A stretch of DNA of 64,000 nt from Ailanthus altissimus (GCA_946807835.1 OX327695.1:24162501-24226500); one strand, 5' to 3'. Counted from the first letter of the stretch, positions 1-12,717 are shown. The notes: a model not told the origin generated them from the letters alone. Translations and numbers: made by a program.

Positions 1-2
1 TT

Positions 3-3000
3 CTAAGTTGGTCTTCCATTCGAATACTCATGGTCATCTTGCTTAGAGCAAAGTTCCTGAAATCTCATTAATCTGCCAAACAAAATAAAATAAAATGGTG
101 TCCTTTATCAAGAAAACAACATGCCAAGAAAATCAATATTCCCACATTCAACATCTAATTACACAGACTTTGTGATGATCCATGAAAGGAACTCCTAAAT
201 GCCTTATGTTGTATATTCATGTTTATTAAAAAATTAGTTTTAGAGATGAGAGTTTATATAAGTTCACTTTTAAATATAAGCTAGCTGTACATCATTTACC
301 TGCTTTACCATAATTCATTATTCATTTAATGACACTAATAAATTCCCCAACCTCTAAAATAAGACCCAGATGTCTTAAAAAATACACCATTAATTTTCAG
401 CAAATCCACTTATGTTTAACTCCATTAATTATTAATTGATATGCTAGTAAGGGCAATTACCTATTTTTCAAGCATGCTTACCCTAAACAGAAGGTATCGA
501 TTATACAACTTCACAAGTTGATGAAACAAACTACTACCTTTTCACTAAAATAACCCATGCAAGCAGAAAACGATGATAAACATTTACCAAAAAAGAAAAA
601 AGAAAAATTACTGTAATTAAAAAAGTATGGTGAAAAGGAGAAAAAGGCACCGTTTTAAAAGCACTTCTGGATTATACAAAAACAGATTCTTCTGATGAAG
701 GCTTTCAACAGATGTCTTCAAAGAAAGCAAACAATCTTTGGCTTCCTTGTAATGAGATCCTTTAGTTACATAGTGCTTATAGACATATTCAAGGTCACCC
801 TCACATTCCTCCTCAAGTGATGGAAAAACGTTTTTCGAGGTTGCAGGTGGTAGCTCACCCTGATAATTTGAGCTATCAAATTCTACTTTTCTTCTCTTTC
901 CAGATGAAGGATTTGCAACTATGCCACCTAGTGAAAACTCCGCAAATAAGGGCCATGTATCGCATACCAAGCGCAAGCACCTAGAGAGAAATATGACAAC
1001 GAAAGTGTAAAGCATGCCAAAGTCAGGACAAGGTAAGACTAAGAAGATAAATGAGCATGAAGGACAGAGATCTATGCTCAAGCCCACTCTTTACAGCTGA
1101 CTGCAAATTAGCAAATTTTATTCAGAAGTGAATAGAATAAAATGAGTGCAACAAATAATTCATGAAATACTTATCTCTCAACAAACTAAATGCCAGATCA
1201 TTCCTTTCAACAGCAAATTTAGCTTTCCCAAGTAAGAGAAAAGGGCAACAATGTTACAAAAGCAACTAGACTACATACCTCAAAAGATATTCAGCACAAT
1301 CAATCCCGGTGTCTTTCGAAATAAGGTAGTCAAGAAGCACTTGATGGTCATAGTGCAACTGCAAAAAAGGACTCGTAATATCAGAGATTGCAACAGATAA
1401 TTTCACCATTTGAATAATTAAAAGATGAGGGTGTAAACTTTGCATGTAGAAGATTTACCTCTGTGAGAAATAGATGGAATAGATGTACAGGATTAAAAAC
1501 ATTTGACACATGAAAAAAGATTTCTTTCTTCACATTCTGAGAAGTCCATTTTTGTTTGTCAAACCTGCGGCCAACAGTCTGTTAGCAGAGTACCTTATAA
1601 ATTAGTTAAGCAAAAATACAACTAGAATGTTTATTTCTCACTTTTGCTCAGCATGAAATGGCACACTAAGCAATTGCAGGAGCACTTTGAATAGTACATC
1701 ATCCTACAGTCCCAACAGAGAGACAAATAATGAGAACTTAGAATGAGAGCACAAATTAGACAACAAAAGAACATAACTCTTGTAATGCTATGCAATAACT
1801 GACAAATCAGCACCACATTTACAAACAAAAATATGAAAATTGACTTCATATACCGACTTTGACTATCAAAGTTGGGTATATTACTCATATGGCCAAATAT
1901 TAAGTTTTAGGCAAGTAGAATGTTGCCTGGCCCATATATCACAACCAGTTAGCCTTCAACATAAGTTAGCGACAATGACTCTAGTCATGTCACAGAGTCC
2001 ACAGCTTGGAATATGCTTCCTCACCTAGTCATGACATTTATAAGGCATAAGTTAGTGAGTACCACCCCAGATTCTATCCTAAGCCCAAAGACTTCCTTGA
2101 CCCGCTAGTCTACCTGAAATGAAAATGATAGCTCATCACATTTTTTTCACTCTTGCAGTGTCTCCTTCTGTTCACCAAAAAATATAACTGGCTTCTCACC
2201 CTACCCCGATAAATTAACAACACAGCGAGTAAGGGCAAAGCATATCAACCACTCTAATTGATCAATTGCAATGGAAAAAAACAAGTTTGAATCTTTTAAA
2301 ACTTATATTTTAGCCAAACAATATAACAATTCAGTAGATTCTGATTGAGTATAATGGAAGGCAAAATAGCATTTCCTGTCTGTCTAAATGATGTCCATAA
2401 ATCAGAATTCGTATAAACTAAGTAGCCCCTGAAATTTTTCTTTCTCGTAGTTCGTCAATTCCTTCTGCTACCCAACACGGAGGAAAAAAAGGTGTAATTC
2501 ATAGTTGAAAATAATCAAGGCTTCCTGTTAATGGAAGACATGCGGGAACTTAGACAACACAACAAGGTGTTATAACTAGACAAGATTTAACAATGTAGAG
2601 AAACATGGATTTTCAAACAACTAAACAATATTATACAGCTGCCCAGGCTAAAAGATTATTTTTGGAACAAAAGTAGGAAGCTCATCATGCAGTAATGACA
2701 TTTAAGGACTTATATCTTTAATAACAATCACACGAACTTCAAAACTCACACAAGACTCAAATGGAAGACTATCTAGGGGCAGAAGACAAACCTCATACAT
2801 ATATAGCTGGAGAAAAGATAAGGAAAAATTCTTGCATTTTTCCTCGTACATTTCGTATTCTAGAAACATATCCACAGGAAGATGTCCTTGAAGCCACTTA
2901 TAAAGCTCTAACAAACCTTTATCTATACCAATAGAATCCAAATCTTTGTCAAATGTCAGGCATGAATCATCTGGTGCACTTGCACAACGCTTTTTGGTGT

Positions 3001-5325
3001 CTTCTCTTAGGCTGAACGAGCACCTCAGGAAAAGGAATACAGCCTGTCTCTGCAAGTGACGAGAACATTTAATGTGTACTTCTCCATCAGAATCACCCAA
3101 CAGAAATGGAGAGCCTTCTAAACAATCGTGTGCAACAGACTTGACTGAAGTTATGGGTTGGCACAAGAGTTCCTCAAAGTAATTATGAAGAAGCTGCAAC
3201 CACAAAACTAGGATGCAACAATCTAGACAAATTTGAAAACTAAGCCTGATCATTAAAACCTGCAAAATATGATTTAATTCAAGTAATTAGAATAGGTTAA
3301 GGTGTTAACATGATCGAGATTATATGCTTGTGCATCTGTACATATATCACCATAACATACCAAAAGCTGGCTCCTAAAAAAATCAAAACAACTGAGTAAT
3401 AGAACACAAAATTTTCAGCACAAGTAATTGGAATCAAAAAGATAATTGTAAACGAAAAATCTCAAAACCAGCACAAAACCTAAACATTTTTAAGAAAGCA
3501 AAAACCTGCAAGTAAGATTTCTTAGTTTTTATGCTACTTGTGTTGTAAGACTGAGTTTTTGTGCTTCTTGTGTTGTAAGACCATGCACTGCAAACAGTTC
3601 AGCACCAAAAGGAACAAACCAATCAGCAGATTTAAGATCTTAGCTAGAGTAATGACATTTAGGATATAAACCAAATAATTCTACATAATGCACAACTAGC
3701 ATTCCTATCATATTCTGTTCGTCAATAGTTTAATTAAATTTTACACATTGGTCTTAAGAATAGTACTTGAAGAACATTTCCTGGGTTCCATTTTTAAATT
3801 TATCAAATAACCTACTGAGCTAAATCCATACCAACAACTTGTGTCTGAAGTACTGAGAGATGCAAGTTTTAACATGTTCTCCTGGCTTGCCAAGGCACCA
3901 ATACAATAGTTTGGGTAAAAGATTGGTGATCACACAAAGAATCGGATGCTTATCAGGAGAATGGCCATCGTAATTGACAGAACCACATTGCTCAACTAAT
4001 GAACACAATAACTGAAGAAAGTTCCCCAGAAACACAAGTTTTGACTCCTCTTCATCCAAATTTCTACAATCAAAAGCAACTTCATAACAGCTATTCTCGC
4101 TACTATAAATCACATCCATGGAATCCCAAGGCAAATTTGAAAGACAATACTGCACTGAATCGAAATATATTTCGACAAGATTATCATCATAGTCATAATC
4201 TTGCTTTAACCATTTCAGTATGTTGCGCAAAACTCGAACAATTCCAGCCAAAGTGAACCATCCAGCATTTTTCAATCCAGGTTTTAAGAGAACCAAAAAA
4301 CTAGACGAATCAAACCGTGAGCTCCTTGATCCAGCTGGCGAAGATGCAGAAGAAAAAGGAAATGTAATGGTAACAACCAACTCCATGCAATGACACAAGG
4401 AATGAATTAAAAAATCCCAGTAGCTTCCCTGCAAAAGAATTCAAGCTACGATGATGAAACCTACAACACAAAAAATCTACACCATCCAAATACAAAGGGA
4501 ACATATCAACTCACAGATATAGCTAGGTATTGGGAGACAACTACTAGAATGTTGCCAGATAAATGTTGAACATACTGACTCTTAATCATAAGCAAAGATA
4601 TCTGCAGCCAGACACAAACACGGAGAGGTTAAATGCATTCATGATCAATCTGATAATGCTATCATATTAAAAGAATTTTCAATTGTTCTAGCAACACCTC
4701 CTCAACTAATTATTATCTGCACGCTCAACTTCCACAAACAATGGAAAATATCCTTAGTAAATATGTGCTTACGTTTTAATAATATTAACTACACAGATTG
4801 GCCAAGTCGTAACTTTTTTATTCCTTGGAGGCTGTGGTTCAAATTTTTGAGACTTACGTGGTAAAGCAACAATTATATAAATCACAAAGATAAATGACAC
4901 AAATATGCAAATACCAATTCAGCTATGACGTTGGATAAACATTGACGGTCCTCAGATTGTGTTCTCAAATCATCGTCGGAATCACCGTCAAGTTCTCGAG
5001 TCCAGAGTTGAATTTGTCTCAGAACCTGAAACAGAAATTGTTAAAGATACAAATATATTTCTGTGTATGAGGAACTAGAGTTCAGTCAGATAAAGGAGCG
5101 ATATACGAGCGAACCTGAGAGAGAGAAGCGAGAAGTGCTCTCTCTTTCTCTTTGGTCAAAGGAACTCCCTCCGGTTCCTGGCGATAAAAATCAGATAACA
5201 AAAATAAATAAATAAATCAAAATGATAATAACAGAAAGTTAAAGAGTTATGAAACTGACGGTGTACGGACGGACGGACTGGTTGATCAGACGGTGGAGAC
5301 GCGAGTATACAGAGACGCGAGACAT
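3..5325 (-). CDS. LINES-family protein, complete, 11 exons, about 679 aa
   Basis: Exons on the minus strand: 5325-5260, 5177-5115, 5025-4915, 4601-4515, 4428-3832, 3259-2792, 1703-1642, 1564-1459, 1358-1279, 980-651, 72-3. They total 2040 nt, exactly 680 codons with stop, and every junction has GT donor and AG acceptor. The protein starts MSRVSVYSRLHRL and ends with a segment containing FLYNPEVLLKR and RFQEL, which I recognise as the LINES C-terminal domain; the large exons 5 and 6 and the DDVLFKVLLQLLSVP segment fit the LINES N-terminal domain. Drosophila Lines acts in patterning and human LINS1 is linked to intellectual disability; the plant role is unknown to me, so none is assigned. No signal peptide or membrane segment is evident. 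The family call comes from memory of plant homologues; the exon model is the stronger part. The 3' UTR lies beyond the left edge. Confidence 0.85.
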
Positions 5326-5610
5326 TTTCTATCTACAACTTCTGTTAGTCTCTTCAGCCCTCGGTCGATTCGAAATTGTAGTGTAAACTTTGACAGTCGA
5401 ACGGTGGGAATCCGAAACGCTGCGTTTTAATAGCGAGACGCGCAAACTGCTCAACGGTGCGTTTTGGTGCTCGCGTGCTGTAAAGTGTAAACATAGATGT
5501 TTGAAAAAAAGAAAATCTCAATTTGTTTCCGCTATTTTAAATCCAAAAGCCTGGACTTTTGGCGGGTGAAGTGAGAATTTCAACGAAGGGGCACTCTATA
5601 CCCTTTTTTT
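5326..5610. promoter_or_regulatory. shared intergenic promoter between LINES (-) and PPR (+) genes
   Basis: Only 285 bp separate the two divergent start codons, so the region must hold both 5' leaders and a compact, probably bidirectional promoter. It is richer in GC than its surroundings and contains CpG-bearing motifs such as the near-palindrome AAACGCTGCGTTTT around 5415-5428 and a second GGTGCGTTTTGG near 5456. No clear TATA box is seen on either side, as expected for low-level housekeeping genes. The TGA at 5572-5574 is in frame with the PPR start and closes off any upstream extension within this exon. Confidence 0.6.
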
Positions 5611-7746
5611 ATGCCGCCATCACATGAAGCCTCTGCCGTAGCAACACTAATACAAGCATGCGCCTCAATAAAATCCCTGAGAAGAGCGCGTCAACTGCAC
5701 GCTGTCATTCTAACTTCCAGCGTCATACCCATCAATGCCCAATCTCCATATGTATACAACAACGTCCTCTCGATGTACGGGCGGTGCGGCTCATTCAGAG
5801 ATGCGCGACGAGTGTTCGACAAAATGCCGAGCAGAAGTATGGTTTCTTATAATGCGCTCATTGCAGCCTATTCTCGCGATTATAATCATGCACATTTGGC
5901 CTTCAAATTGATTACCCAGATGGAATTTGAATGCTTGAGGCCTAATGGTTTGACTTTCACGAGCCTGGCGCAGGCGGTTTCGGTGCTTGAGGATCGGTTG
6001 ATGGGGTCTCTACTTCATGCGCAAGTAATAAAATACGGATTCTCAGAAGATACTTGTGTCCAAACGTCTTTACTCGGGATGTACTCAAATTGTGGGGATT
6101 TGGAATCCGCAAATAAAATTTTTTGTTGTGTAGGTGATAGAGATGCTGTTGCTTGGAATAGTATAATTCTTGGTCATTTCAAGAATGATAAGATAAGAGG
6201 AGGTCTTTATCAATTTGGAGCGATGCTGAGAGCTGGTGTAGCTACTACCAACTTTACGTATTCAATGGTTTTGAATGCTTGTAGCAAAATGGGATATTAT
6301 ATTTGTGGAAAACTTATCCACGCCCGAGTTATCATATCAAACGTACTAGCGGATTTACCTTTGCAGAATGCCTTGCTTCACATGTATTGCAATTGCAGTG
6401 ACACCAAAACAGCATTTAGTGTTTTCAGCAGAATTGAAAATCCAGATTTAGTTTCATGGAACTCAGTGATTGCTGGGTATATGGAAAATGGGAATGGAGA
6501 AGTAGCAATGGGTATGTTTGTTGAGTTGCATAGAATGTCGCTTCCTGAACCAGACGAGTACACTTTTGCGGCCATCATATCCGCTACTTCTCATTTCCCA
6601 GCTTCTAATTATGGGAAACCTCTACATGCCTTAGTTATAAAAGCAGGATACCATAACAGTGTGTTTGTGGGAACTACACTTTTGAACATGTATTTCAAAA
6701 ATGGTGATGCTGAATCTCCGCAGAAGGTTTTCAAGTTGATTCCAGAAAAGGATATTGTGCTTTGGACCGAGATGATTATGGGTCATTCGAGAATGGGTGA
6801 CAGGGAAACTGCAATTAAACTTTTCTGTGAAATGGGTCGAGAAGGGCATAAATGTGATAGCTTTTCTCTTAGTGGGGCTTTGAGTGCATGTGCTGACTTC
6901 GCAGTTTTGAAGCAAAGTGAGATGATCCATTCCCAGGCTGTTAAAACAGGTAATGACGCTGAAATGTCTGTTTGTGGAAGTCTAGTAGATATGTATGCCA
7001 AAAATGGTGATCTTCAAGCTGCTCAATCAATATTTTCTCATGTCTTGCACCCTGATTTGAAGTGCTGGAACGCAATTCTCGGTGGGTGTTGTCACCACGG
7101 AATGGCAGAGGAAGCGTTCAAGTTCTTTGAGGCAATCCTGCAATGTGGCCTAAGACCCGATCAAGTAACTTTTTTGTCTCTACTGTCTGCATGCAGTCAT
7201 AGTGGCCTGGTACAAAGAGGGAAGTTCTTGTGGAATCAAATGCAGGAAAATGGTTTAATTCCTGGACCTAAACACTATTCATGCATGGTTAGTTTGTTAA
7301 GCCGAGCGAGACTACTGGATGAGGCTGAAAATTTGATTATTGAGTCACCTTATAGTGAAAACTGTGTAGAACTATGGAGAAATTTGCTAAGTTCATGTGT
7401 CATCAACCGAAATTTCACAATGGGAGTTCATGCAGCAGAGCAAGTCTTAAGATTGGATCCAGAAGATGGTGCCACCCATATATTGCTCTCCAATCTTTAT
7501 GCGGCTGAAGGGAAATGGGATGGTGTTGCAGAAATGAGGAGAAAGATAAAAGGATCAATAAAAGAAAAGGAACCTGGGCTAAGCTGGATTGAGGCCGAGA
7601 AAAGTGTTCATGTATTCTCTTCCGGTGATCAGTCACACGCAATGGTTGATGAAGCCCAAGCTGAACTACATAGGTTACATGGGAACATGAGAAAATTAGT
7701 GGCAGACAAATTTGATCTACAGGATGTAGCATCAAATGGCAAGTGA
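5611..7746 (+). CDS. E-subgroup PPR protein, probably organellar RNA-binding, 711 aa
   Basis: Intronless 711-codon frame. Tandem PPR motifs of PLS type run from about residue 45 to 590, for example VYNNVLSMYGRCGSFRDARR, AWNSIILGHFKNDKIRGG and CWNAILGGCCHHGMAEEAFK. They are followed by an E/E+ tail (about 600-690) with GLSWIEAEKSVHVFSSGDQS and no DYW deaminase domain. PLS-class PPR proteins bind single-stranded RNA in plastids or mitochondria; E-class members usually serve in C-to-U editing with a separate deaminase. From memory it looks closest to Arabidopsis At3g50420. The ATG at 5611 is the first in frame after a TGA at 5572. It leaves a short N-terminus before the first motifs and no obvious long transit peptide, so targeting is unresolved. 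The frame has no break, as is usual for the plant PPR family. Confidence 0.92.
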   Translation: MPPSHEASAVATLIQACASIKSLRRARQLHAVILTSSVIPINAQSPYVYNNVLSMYGRCGSFRDARRVFDKMPSRSMVSYNALIAAYSRDYNHAHLAFKLITQMEFECLRPNGLTFTSLAQAVSVLEDRLMGSLLHAQVIKYGFSEDTCVQTSLLGMYSNCGDLESANKIFCCVGDRDAVAWNSIILGHFKNDKIRGGLYQFGAMLRAGVATTNFTYSMVLNACSKMGYYICGKLIHARVIISNVLADLPLQNALLHMYCNCSDTKTAFSVFSRIENPDLVSWNSVIAGYMENGNGEVAMGMFVELHRMSLPEPDEYTFAAIISATSHFPASNYGKPLHALVIKAGYHNSVFVGTTLLNMYFKNGDAESPQKVFKLIPEKDIVLWTEMIMGHSRMGDRETAIKLFCEMGREGHKCDSFSLSGALSACADFAVLKQSEMIHSQAVKTGNDAEMSVCGSLVDMYAKNGDLQAAQSIFSHVLHPDLKCWNAILGGCCHHGMAEEAFKFFEAILQCGLRPDQVTFLSLLSACSHSGLVQRGKFLWNQMQENGLIPGPKHYSCMVSLLSRARLLDEAENLIIESPYSENCVELWRNLLSSCVINRNFTMGVHAAEQVLRLDPEDGATHILLSNLYAAEGKWDGVAEMRRKIKGSIKEKEPGLSWIEAEKSVHVFSSGDQSHAMVDEAQAELHRLHGNMRKLVADKFDLQDVASNGK

Positions 7747-8351
7747 AAATTGATATATTTGTTGCACGTGACAAGAATTATTTTTAAGAGAACATAATTG
7801 TGGCAACTGTTTTTAAACCATTTTCAATTATACTCGAGCCTTAATTTATTTAACCAAGCCACATTCTACGCATTGAACTTTAAAAGTATGACCATCTCCC
7901 TGAGATATCGAGACTGAGACATTGGCCGTGTACTTTTAACTACACTTTCTGTGAAAGTTTGATTATAAAATTATTGGGAAAAGTATGATTAACACAATAC
8001 TTCAATCATCATTAGTCCAATGAGAATTACAAATAGGCTTACCAGAAAACAAAATCCAAGTAACAATAAACTCTAATTAACACAAAATAAGAAAGAAGTT
8101 TATTTTGACATGCCTGATATCACTGACACCTGAGTTACAAATTTCTTTATGATAACCATATCTGCAGACATCCTACCTAAAAGGTATTGCACAACATCAT
8201 AGCAACATAGACTTCACGCCCCAGACTCAAACAAGAATTTATTGAAATCGTCGTAGGTTTTGTATGAACTGTGTGAATCCCTTAAGAAGCAAGCAATAAT
8301 TTGAGCAAGAGGGTATTCCCAACAAATTTCATAAGCTTCAAGGAACTGTAA
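7747..8351. other. convergent 3' region between PPR (+) and NUP58 (-)
   Basis: No coding frame. It must hold the 3' UTRs of two tail-to-tail genes. On the minus strand an AATAAA lies at 8238-8243, about 110 nt after the NUP58 stop, and is a reasonable poly(A) signal. The remainder is AT-rich and shows no repeat. Confidence 0.5.
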
Positions 8352-11300
8352 TTAGCGTCGGGCAGTTCGAGTTTTTGGCCTGGTTGATTTCTGCAAGAAT
8401 ACAAAGAAAGAAAATTCATAAGATGGCTGCTGTGCACTAAGGAAACATTAAATGGAAACAGGTGAAGTGTATAGAAAAGCTCAATAGCAAAGAGCTGCCC
8501 TCATAGATGCAAGAAGTGATTTAAATCTGAAGCTAGGGTTGATTCAGATTGGCAAAGAAATGAAAATTTGACAGCTGAATGAATTTTTACTCACCGATGC
8601 AGCCCCAAAGCTAGCCCCAGATGCTGTTGGAGTACCTGTGGTTCAGACAAAAAGAAAAGAAAAAACAAAAACTTATCAATAACTGCCAAATATAACTTCA
8701 AGGGCTTCTCGTTGCTAGAATTATGACTGTCCAGAGTGCACTAGCTATTCACCAAGAAAAAACCTGCTCCTTTTTGTTATATTTTTTTTCCTTTTTAGCA
8801 ATAACACTTCATACAGATATCGGGTAGTAGAAGAAACAAAATAGAATATCATGATTACCATTTATATAGAATCCTTTTAAATCAAAATCTAAACAGCATC
8901 TACCTTTCATGGTCTAAAGTATCCCTCAAATTGTTAACAATTCAAAAGATACAAGTCCACATGCCCATTTCATGTTTATGAGGAAATTAAATTTTTCATT
9001 CTCAGTTTTCTCTGCTTAAGCAATGCTCATGTCATAAATAAACCAGAAACAAAGAAAATACTATCTGTGCTTGCCAAATTGATTGTTGTAGTGAACAAAA
9101 ACTACATTGCTAAATTTGTTTAATCAAGGACAAATTATTAGGATTTATCCAAACAGAATTCTTGAATATACTCAGCCATGACACAGCATGACCCAACATA
9201 GTTCCCAGCCTTTGGAAGAATGCTTCATTCTCAACCCATAGTAAAACAAAGAAATGCAAATTTAATTGCAGAGATTGAAATTTAAATAATCAAGGAGTAG
9301 GATACCTGAAGCAAATGGTGTTGAAAAAATAGAACCTCCAGCAGAAGCCGTATTAAAAGATGGAGTAGTGCTACCAAACAAAGAGGAAGTTGAAGCAGCA
9401 AACAAAGACGATGATGACATTTGGGGTGAGGCACCGGATCCAAAGAATGGCGCTGGAGCAGAAGAGGCAGGTGTAGAAAACAGAGAAGATGACATGGAAG
9501 CAGCTGGAGTAGAGGATGGTGTGCTAAAAAGAGAGAACACACCCCCTGAAGAAGCTGATGTTGCTGCTGCTGTCTGTGGGGCACCTGATGCCCCAGGAGT
9601 TGCTGTATTTGTAAGCAACCCAGTTATCTGTGTTGATGGTTGTGAATTTACAGGCAAATGCAAAGTTGGATGTACCCTCTTTGCAGCAGCTTCCAGCTTG
9701 GCTATTTCTCGCCGATCAGCCTCAAGAAATGGATTATTAACGTCCCCTCGGCGACGCTGGTCAGCAAGATAAGCTGACTTCATAGTTTCAACATATTGAT
9801 GAATGCTCTCCACCTAAGGAACACAGATTATGTATCATAAGTAATAACTCTTAATGCACCTCAACAAGGTGAAACCACAAACTTTGGCATTGAAAATCAT
9901 ATAACATAAGATACCTTGTTAAAAATGAACCATGTGATGGCATCACAATCTGTTCATGTGCAGCACTAGCCATGTATTAAAACTATTAACAAATCAATCT
10001 AACAAACTTCAGATACTTTTGCAGAACTTTCATGTGGCTTCAAATTTCCACTCTTTCAATGTTTATCCCCGTTAGTTTATGTTATGAAATCCATGTGGAT
10101 ATGGGACCAACCAGTGTTTTGTGAAGATATCTCCTTAAAAAAAAGTATTCTAGTACCACAGCTAATGAAATAATTCCCTTTCACTCAATTGCAATTACAC
10201 ACTCATAATATCAATCTTTTGATATCAGCAATTAAACTTTTGTTCCAAGAATCAAAGTATTTAAGCAATTATATGATGCACATATATCACAATACAAAGT
10301 GCAGACATAAAATACAAGTTGCAGATGAATAAAAGCCATTGTAAAGTCCTCTTCACTAAAGAGAGTTAAACAAAGCATCTGGTATTACCTTGGCAGCAAC
10401 ATGAACAAAAAAGCTATGCACATTTGATATCACATTTGGAAGGGACTGCAATAGAGAGGATCCATGGTTGGAAGAATTCCTGTCCGAATCTAGGAGAATC
10501 AGTTGCTCTAACTCTTCAATCAATTGGCGGCAATCACCCAGATATTTCTCAAATCTGGCAACTGTTTGCTGTAAAAATGGTGATGGTTTCTTTGGAAGTC
10601 CACAGTAAAAGTCAAAAACCGGGACAACCGAGCTAGTTGTTTGTTGACCAGTGGAAGTAAGTACTGCTGTTGCTCCAGGAGCCTGGGATGGTGCAGTAGC
10701 TCTTGGAGCACCCCCTGCATTCGGGCGAAGAAACCTTGGCCGAAGCATCATGAAAGAACGAACAGCTACCTCTGTGTTGCGTAACATATCTTTCACAACA
10801 GCCATCAATTCGTGCAGCTGAGCTTTCTCTCTTTCCATGGAAGTACTAATTCCTCCAAGTTCCTGCAAAAATAAATTAAGAACATTGATTATCATGCCAT
10901 AAAAAAGTTGCAATTGACAGCAACATAAAGCATTGAGAAAACCCACCCAATAGTATTATAATTGATACCGAGAAAAAGGTAAAAAGAAAACAACACAAAG
11001 ATTATTGACAATTATTCACTGATCAGGGGAGATTACATAGTTCAGGGACCTGTTGATTAACTAAAAATCACATCTTATAGCTATTCTTGAACAAAAAGAG
11101 GACTGACAGGCGGTGATATGAAATCTCTGGACAATCTTATCTTTCCAGTTTCTTACACAACAAACTCAGAACACTTCATTAGTAATTTTCAACAGTCGAA
11201 AACTCTTGTTGAAATGAAAACAAACAAGTATCATTATTCAAAGTAAACCTCAAGCCAACCAGGATTTCTAATATTCAACTCTATACATAATAAAAAGAAA

Positions 11301-12340
11301 TACAACAGCTAACGAAAACAAAAATCAAAGTGCTTCAATAATTAGTATTACACATGCCTCAAACAAAGTAGGGCAGACACCAATGCAAATATTAAATTGT
11401 CATGAACTCAAAATGCATACTTGAACAATATGGCTTGCATCAAACTCGAACCCCTCATTGGAAACAGAAGAATCGTAAAGGCGACTACATTGATCTAGCC
11501 GCTGGCTCTCATCCCTGTATTCCAATATCCGCTCCCTACATGTGTCAGTTCAAAACCCATCAAACAATCATATCTAAACTCAACCCACAAAACAACTCAC
11601 GAGTGATATAAATATCATCTCAAATTACACACTTTGCCATAACTGCAATGTCATAGTAGGTAAGCAATATCTGATAATTTAAAATCATTCTTCACCCTAA
11701 CTTTGCATAGAACCCTAAGCCCTCTATTTCTAACAATGCAGTAGAAAAGCAAGCAATTCAAAGATTTTACTACTATCAACTCCAAGAAACTAAAATACCC
11801 CCACTTTATCGAGCTCAAACATAACAATATTGCTTAATTTATTGCAAATTCATCTTGAAATAACAAAACGTTTCATTTTTTTGCCCACATTTTCAATAAC
11901 CAAATAAACCCAAAACCAAAAATTAGCGAAAGAAAGAAAACGCACTCGATCTGAAGAAGAATCTTTTGGGAATCCGGATGAAGATCCGCCCATTTGGTAC
12001 TGTAGCTCGCCGGAGCCTTGTCGTTGGTGAAAAGGAACAATTGCTGTTGTTGTTGTTGTTGTTGTTGTTGCTGCTGCTGCTGCTGCTGTTGTTGTTGTGG
12101 AAACAACTGTTGCTGTTGTTGTTGGTGCTGGTGCTGCTGCTGTTGCTGTTGTTGTGGAAACAACTGTTGCTGTTGTTGTTGTTGTTGTTGTTGTTGGGGA
12201 AATTGTAGCTGTTGTTGTTGCGAAAATAGTGGGGTGCTTTGAAAGGGGTTTTGTTGTTGTTGTTGTTGTTGTTGTTGTTGGGGCTGGAAGAGTGATTGGG
12301 GTTGCTGTGGTTGTGGAGTTGAAAACAGTGAAAACGCCAT
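8352..12340 (-). CDS. NUP58: nuclear pore complex protein NUP58 (FG nucleoporin), complete, 6 exons, 523 aa
   Basis: Exons on minus: 12340-11946, 11535-11421, 10862-10389, 9813-9306, 8635-8595, 8390-8352. They total 1572 nt, an exact codon multiple, all GT-AG. Order: N-terminal FG-type region starting MAFSLFSTP with several polyglutamine runs (residues ~20-105), then KWADLHPDSQKILLQIE and a helical region (roughly 120-385) fitting the coiled-coil part that binds Nup62 and Nup54, then a Ser/Ala/Thr-rich C-terminal FG region with repeated LFSTP, SLFGS and FFGSG motifs, and a basic tail KSTRPKTRTARR. NUP58 belongs to the Nup62-Nup58-Nup54 central-channel subcomplex whose FG repeats form the transport barrier. 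The last two coding exons are tiny (41 and 39 nt); the C-terminus would be missed without them. Start: first ATG before the family's usual N-terminus. Confidence 0.9.
12040..12285 (-). repeat. coding CAA/CAG microsatellite cluster (polyglutamine) in NUP58 exon 1
   Basis: On the plus strand this reads as runs of (gttgtt)/(gctgct); on the coding strand it is mixed CAA/CAG giving at least four polyQ tracts separated by LFP or NPF spacers. The longest, nearest the end of the exon, is about 19 glutamines. Some interruptions are His. Long low-complexity frames on the opposite strand here are artefacts of this repeat. Confidence 0.9.
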
Positions 12341-12715
12341 TCTGTTTTCAGTGTGTTTCCAATTGTAGGGTTTTGAATTTGAGGAGGAAACTGAAAAACC
12401 CCTCTCCAAAACCCGCCTCTGGTTCTTTACTGTGTTGGGAAATTCATTTATTTTAAGGGGGTGAGTTGACAACAGCTGTTTATTTGCTACTTGTGAAAAT
12501 TTTTCAATTTTCTCCTTATTTTCAATACAAGACTTTTTCTTGACATATTTGCTAGACTTAAAAGGTTATGAAATTTGTAAAAGCTCCAAGATAAAAAAAG
12601 AGGTCTTAAATCAAAAAAAAATAAAACACGCAAAAAGGAAAACTATCTCAAATGGTTTAACATTAAAAAATGAGCATTTTTTTTTTTAAGGGTCAGAGAG
12701 GCATTTGATTTACGA
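12341..12715. other. NUP58 upstream region, no gene
   Basis: Holds the presumed 5' leader and promoter of NUP58, read leftward. AT-rich with several A/T homopolymers. No confident TATA box or other element was identified. Confidence 0.35.
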
Positions 12716-12717
12716 GT

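Noticed and set aside
12018..12456. Plus-strand frames rich in Cys, Leu or Val (for example long poly-Cys)
   Set aside because: They are opposite-strand readings of the NUP58 CAA/CAG repeat.
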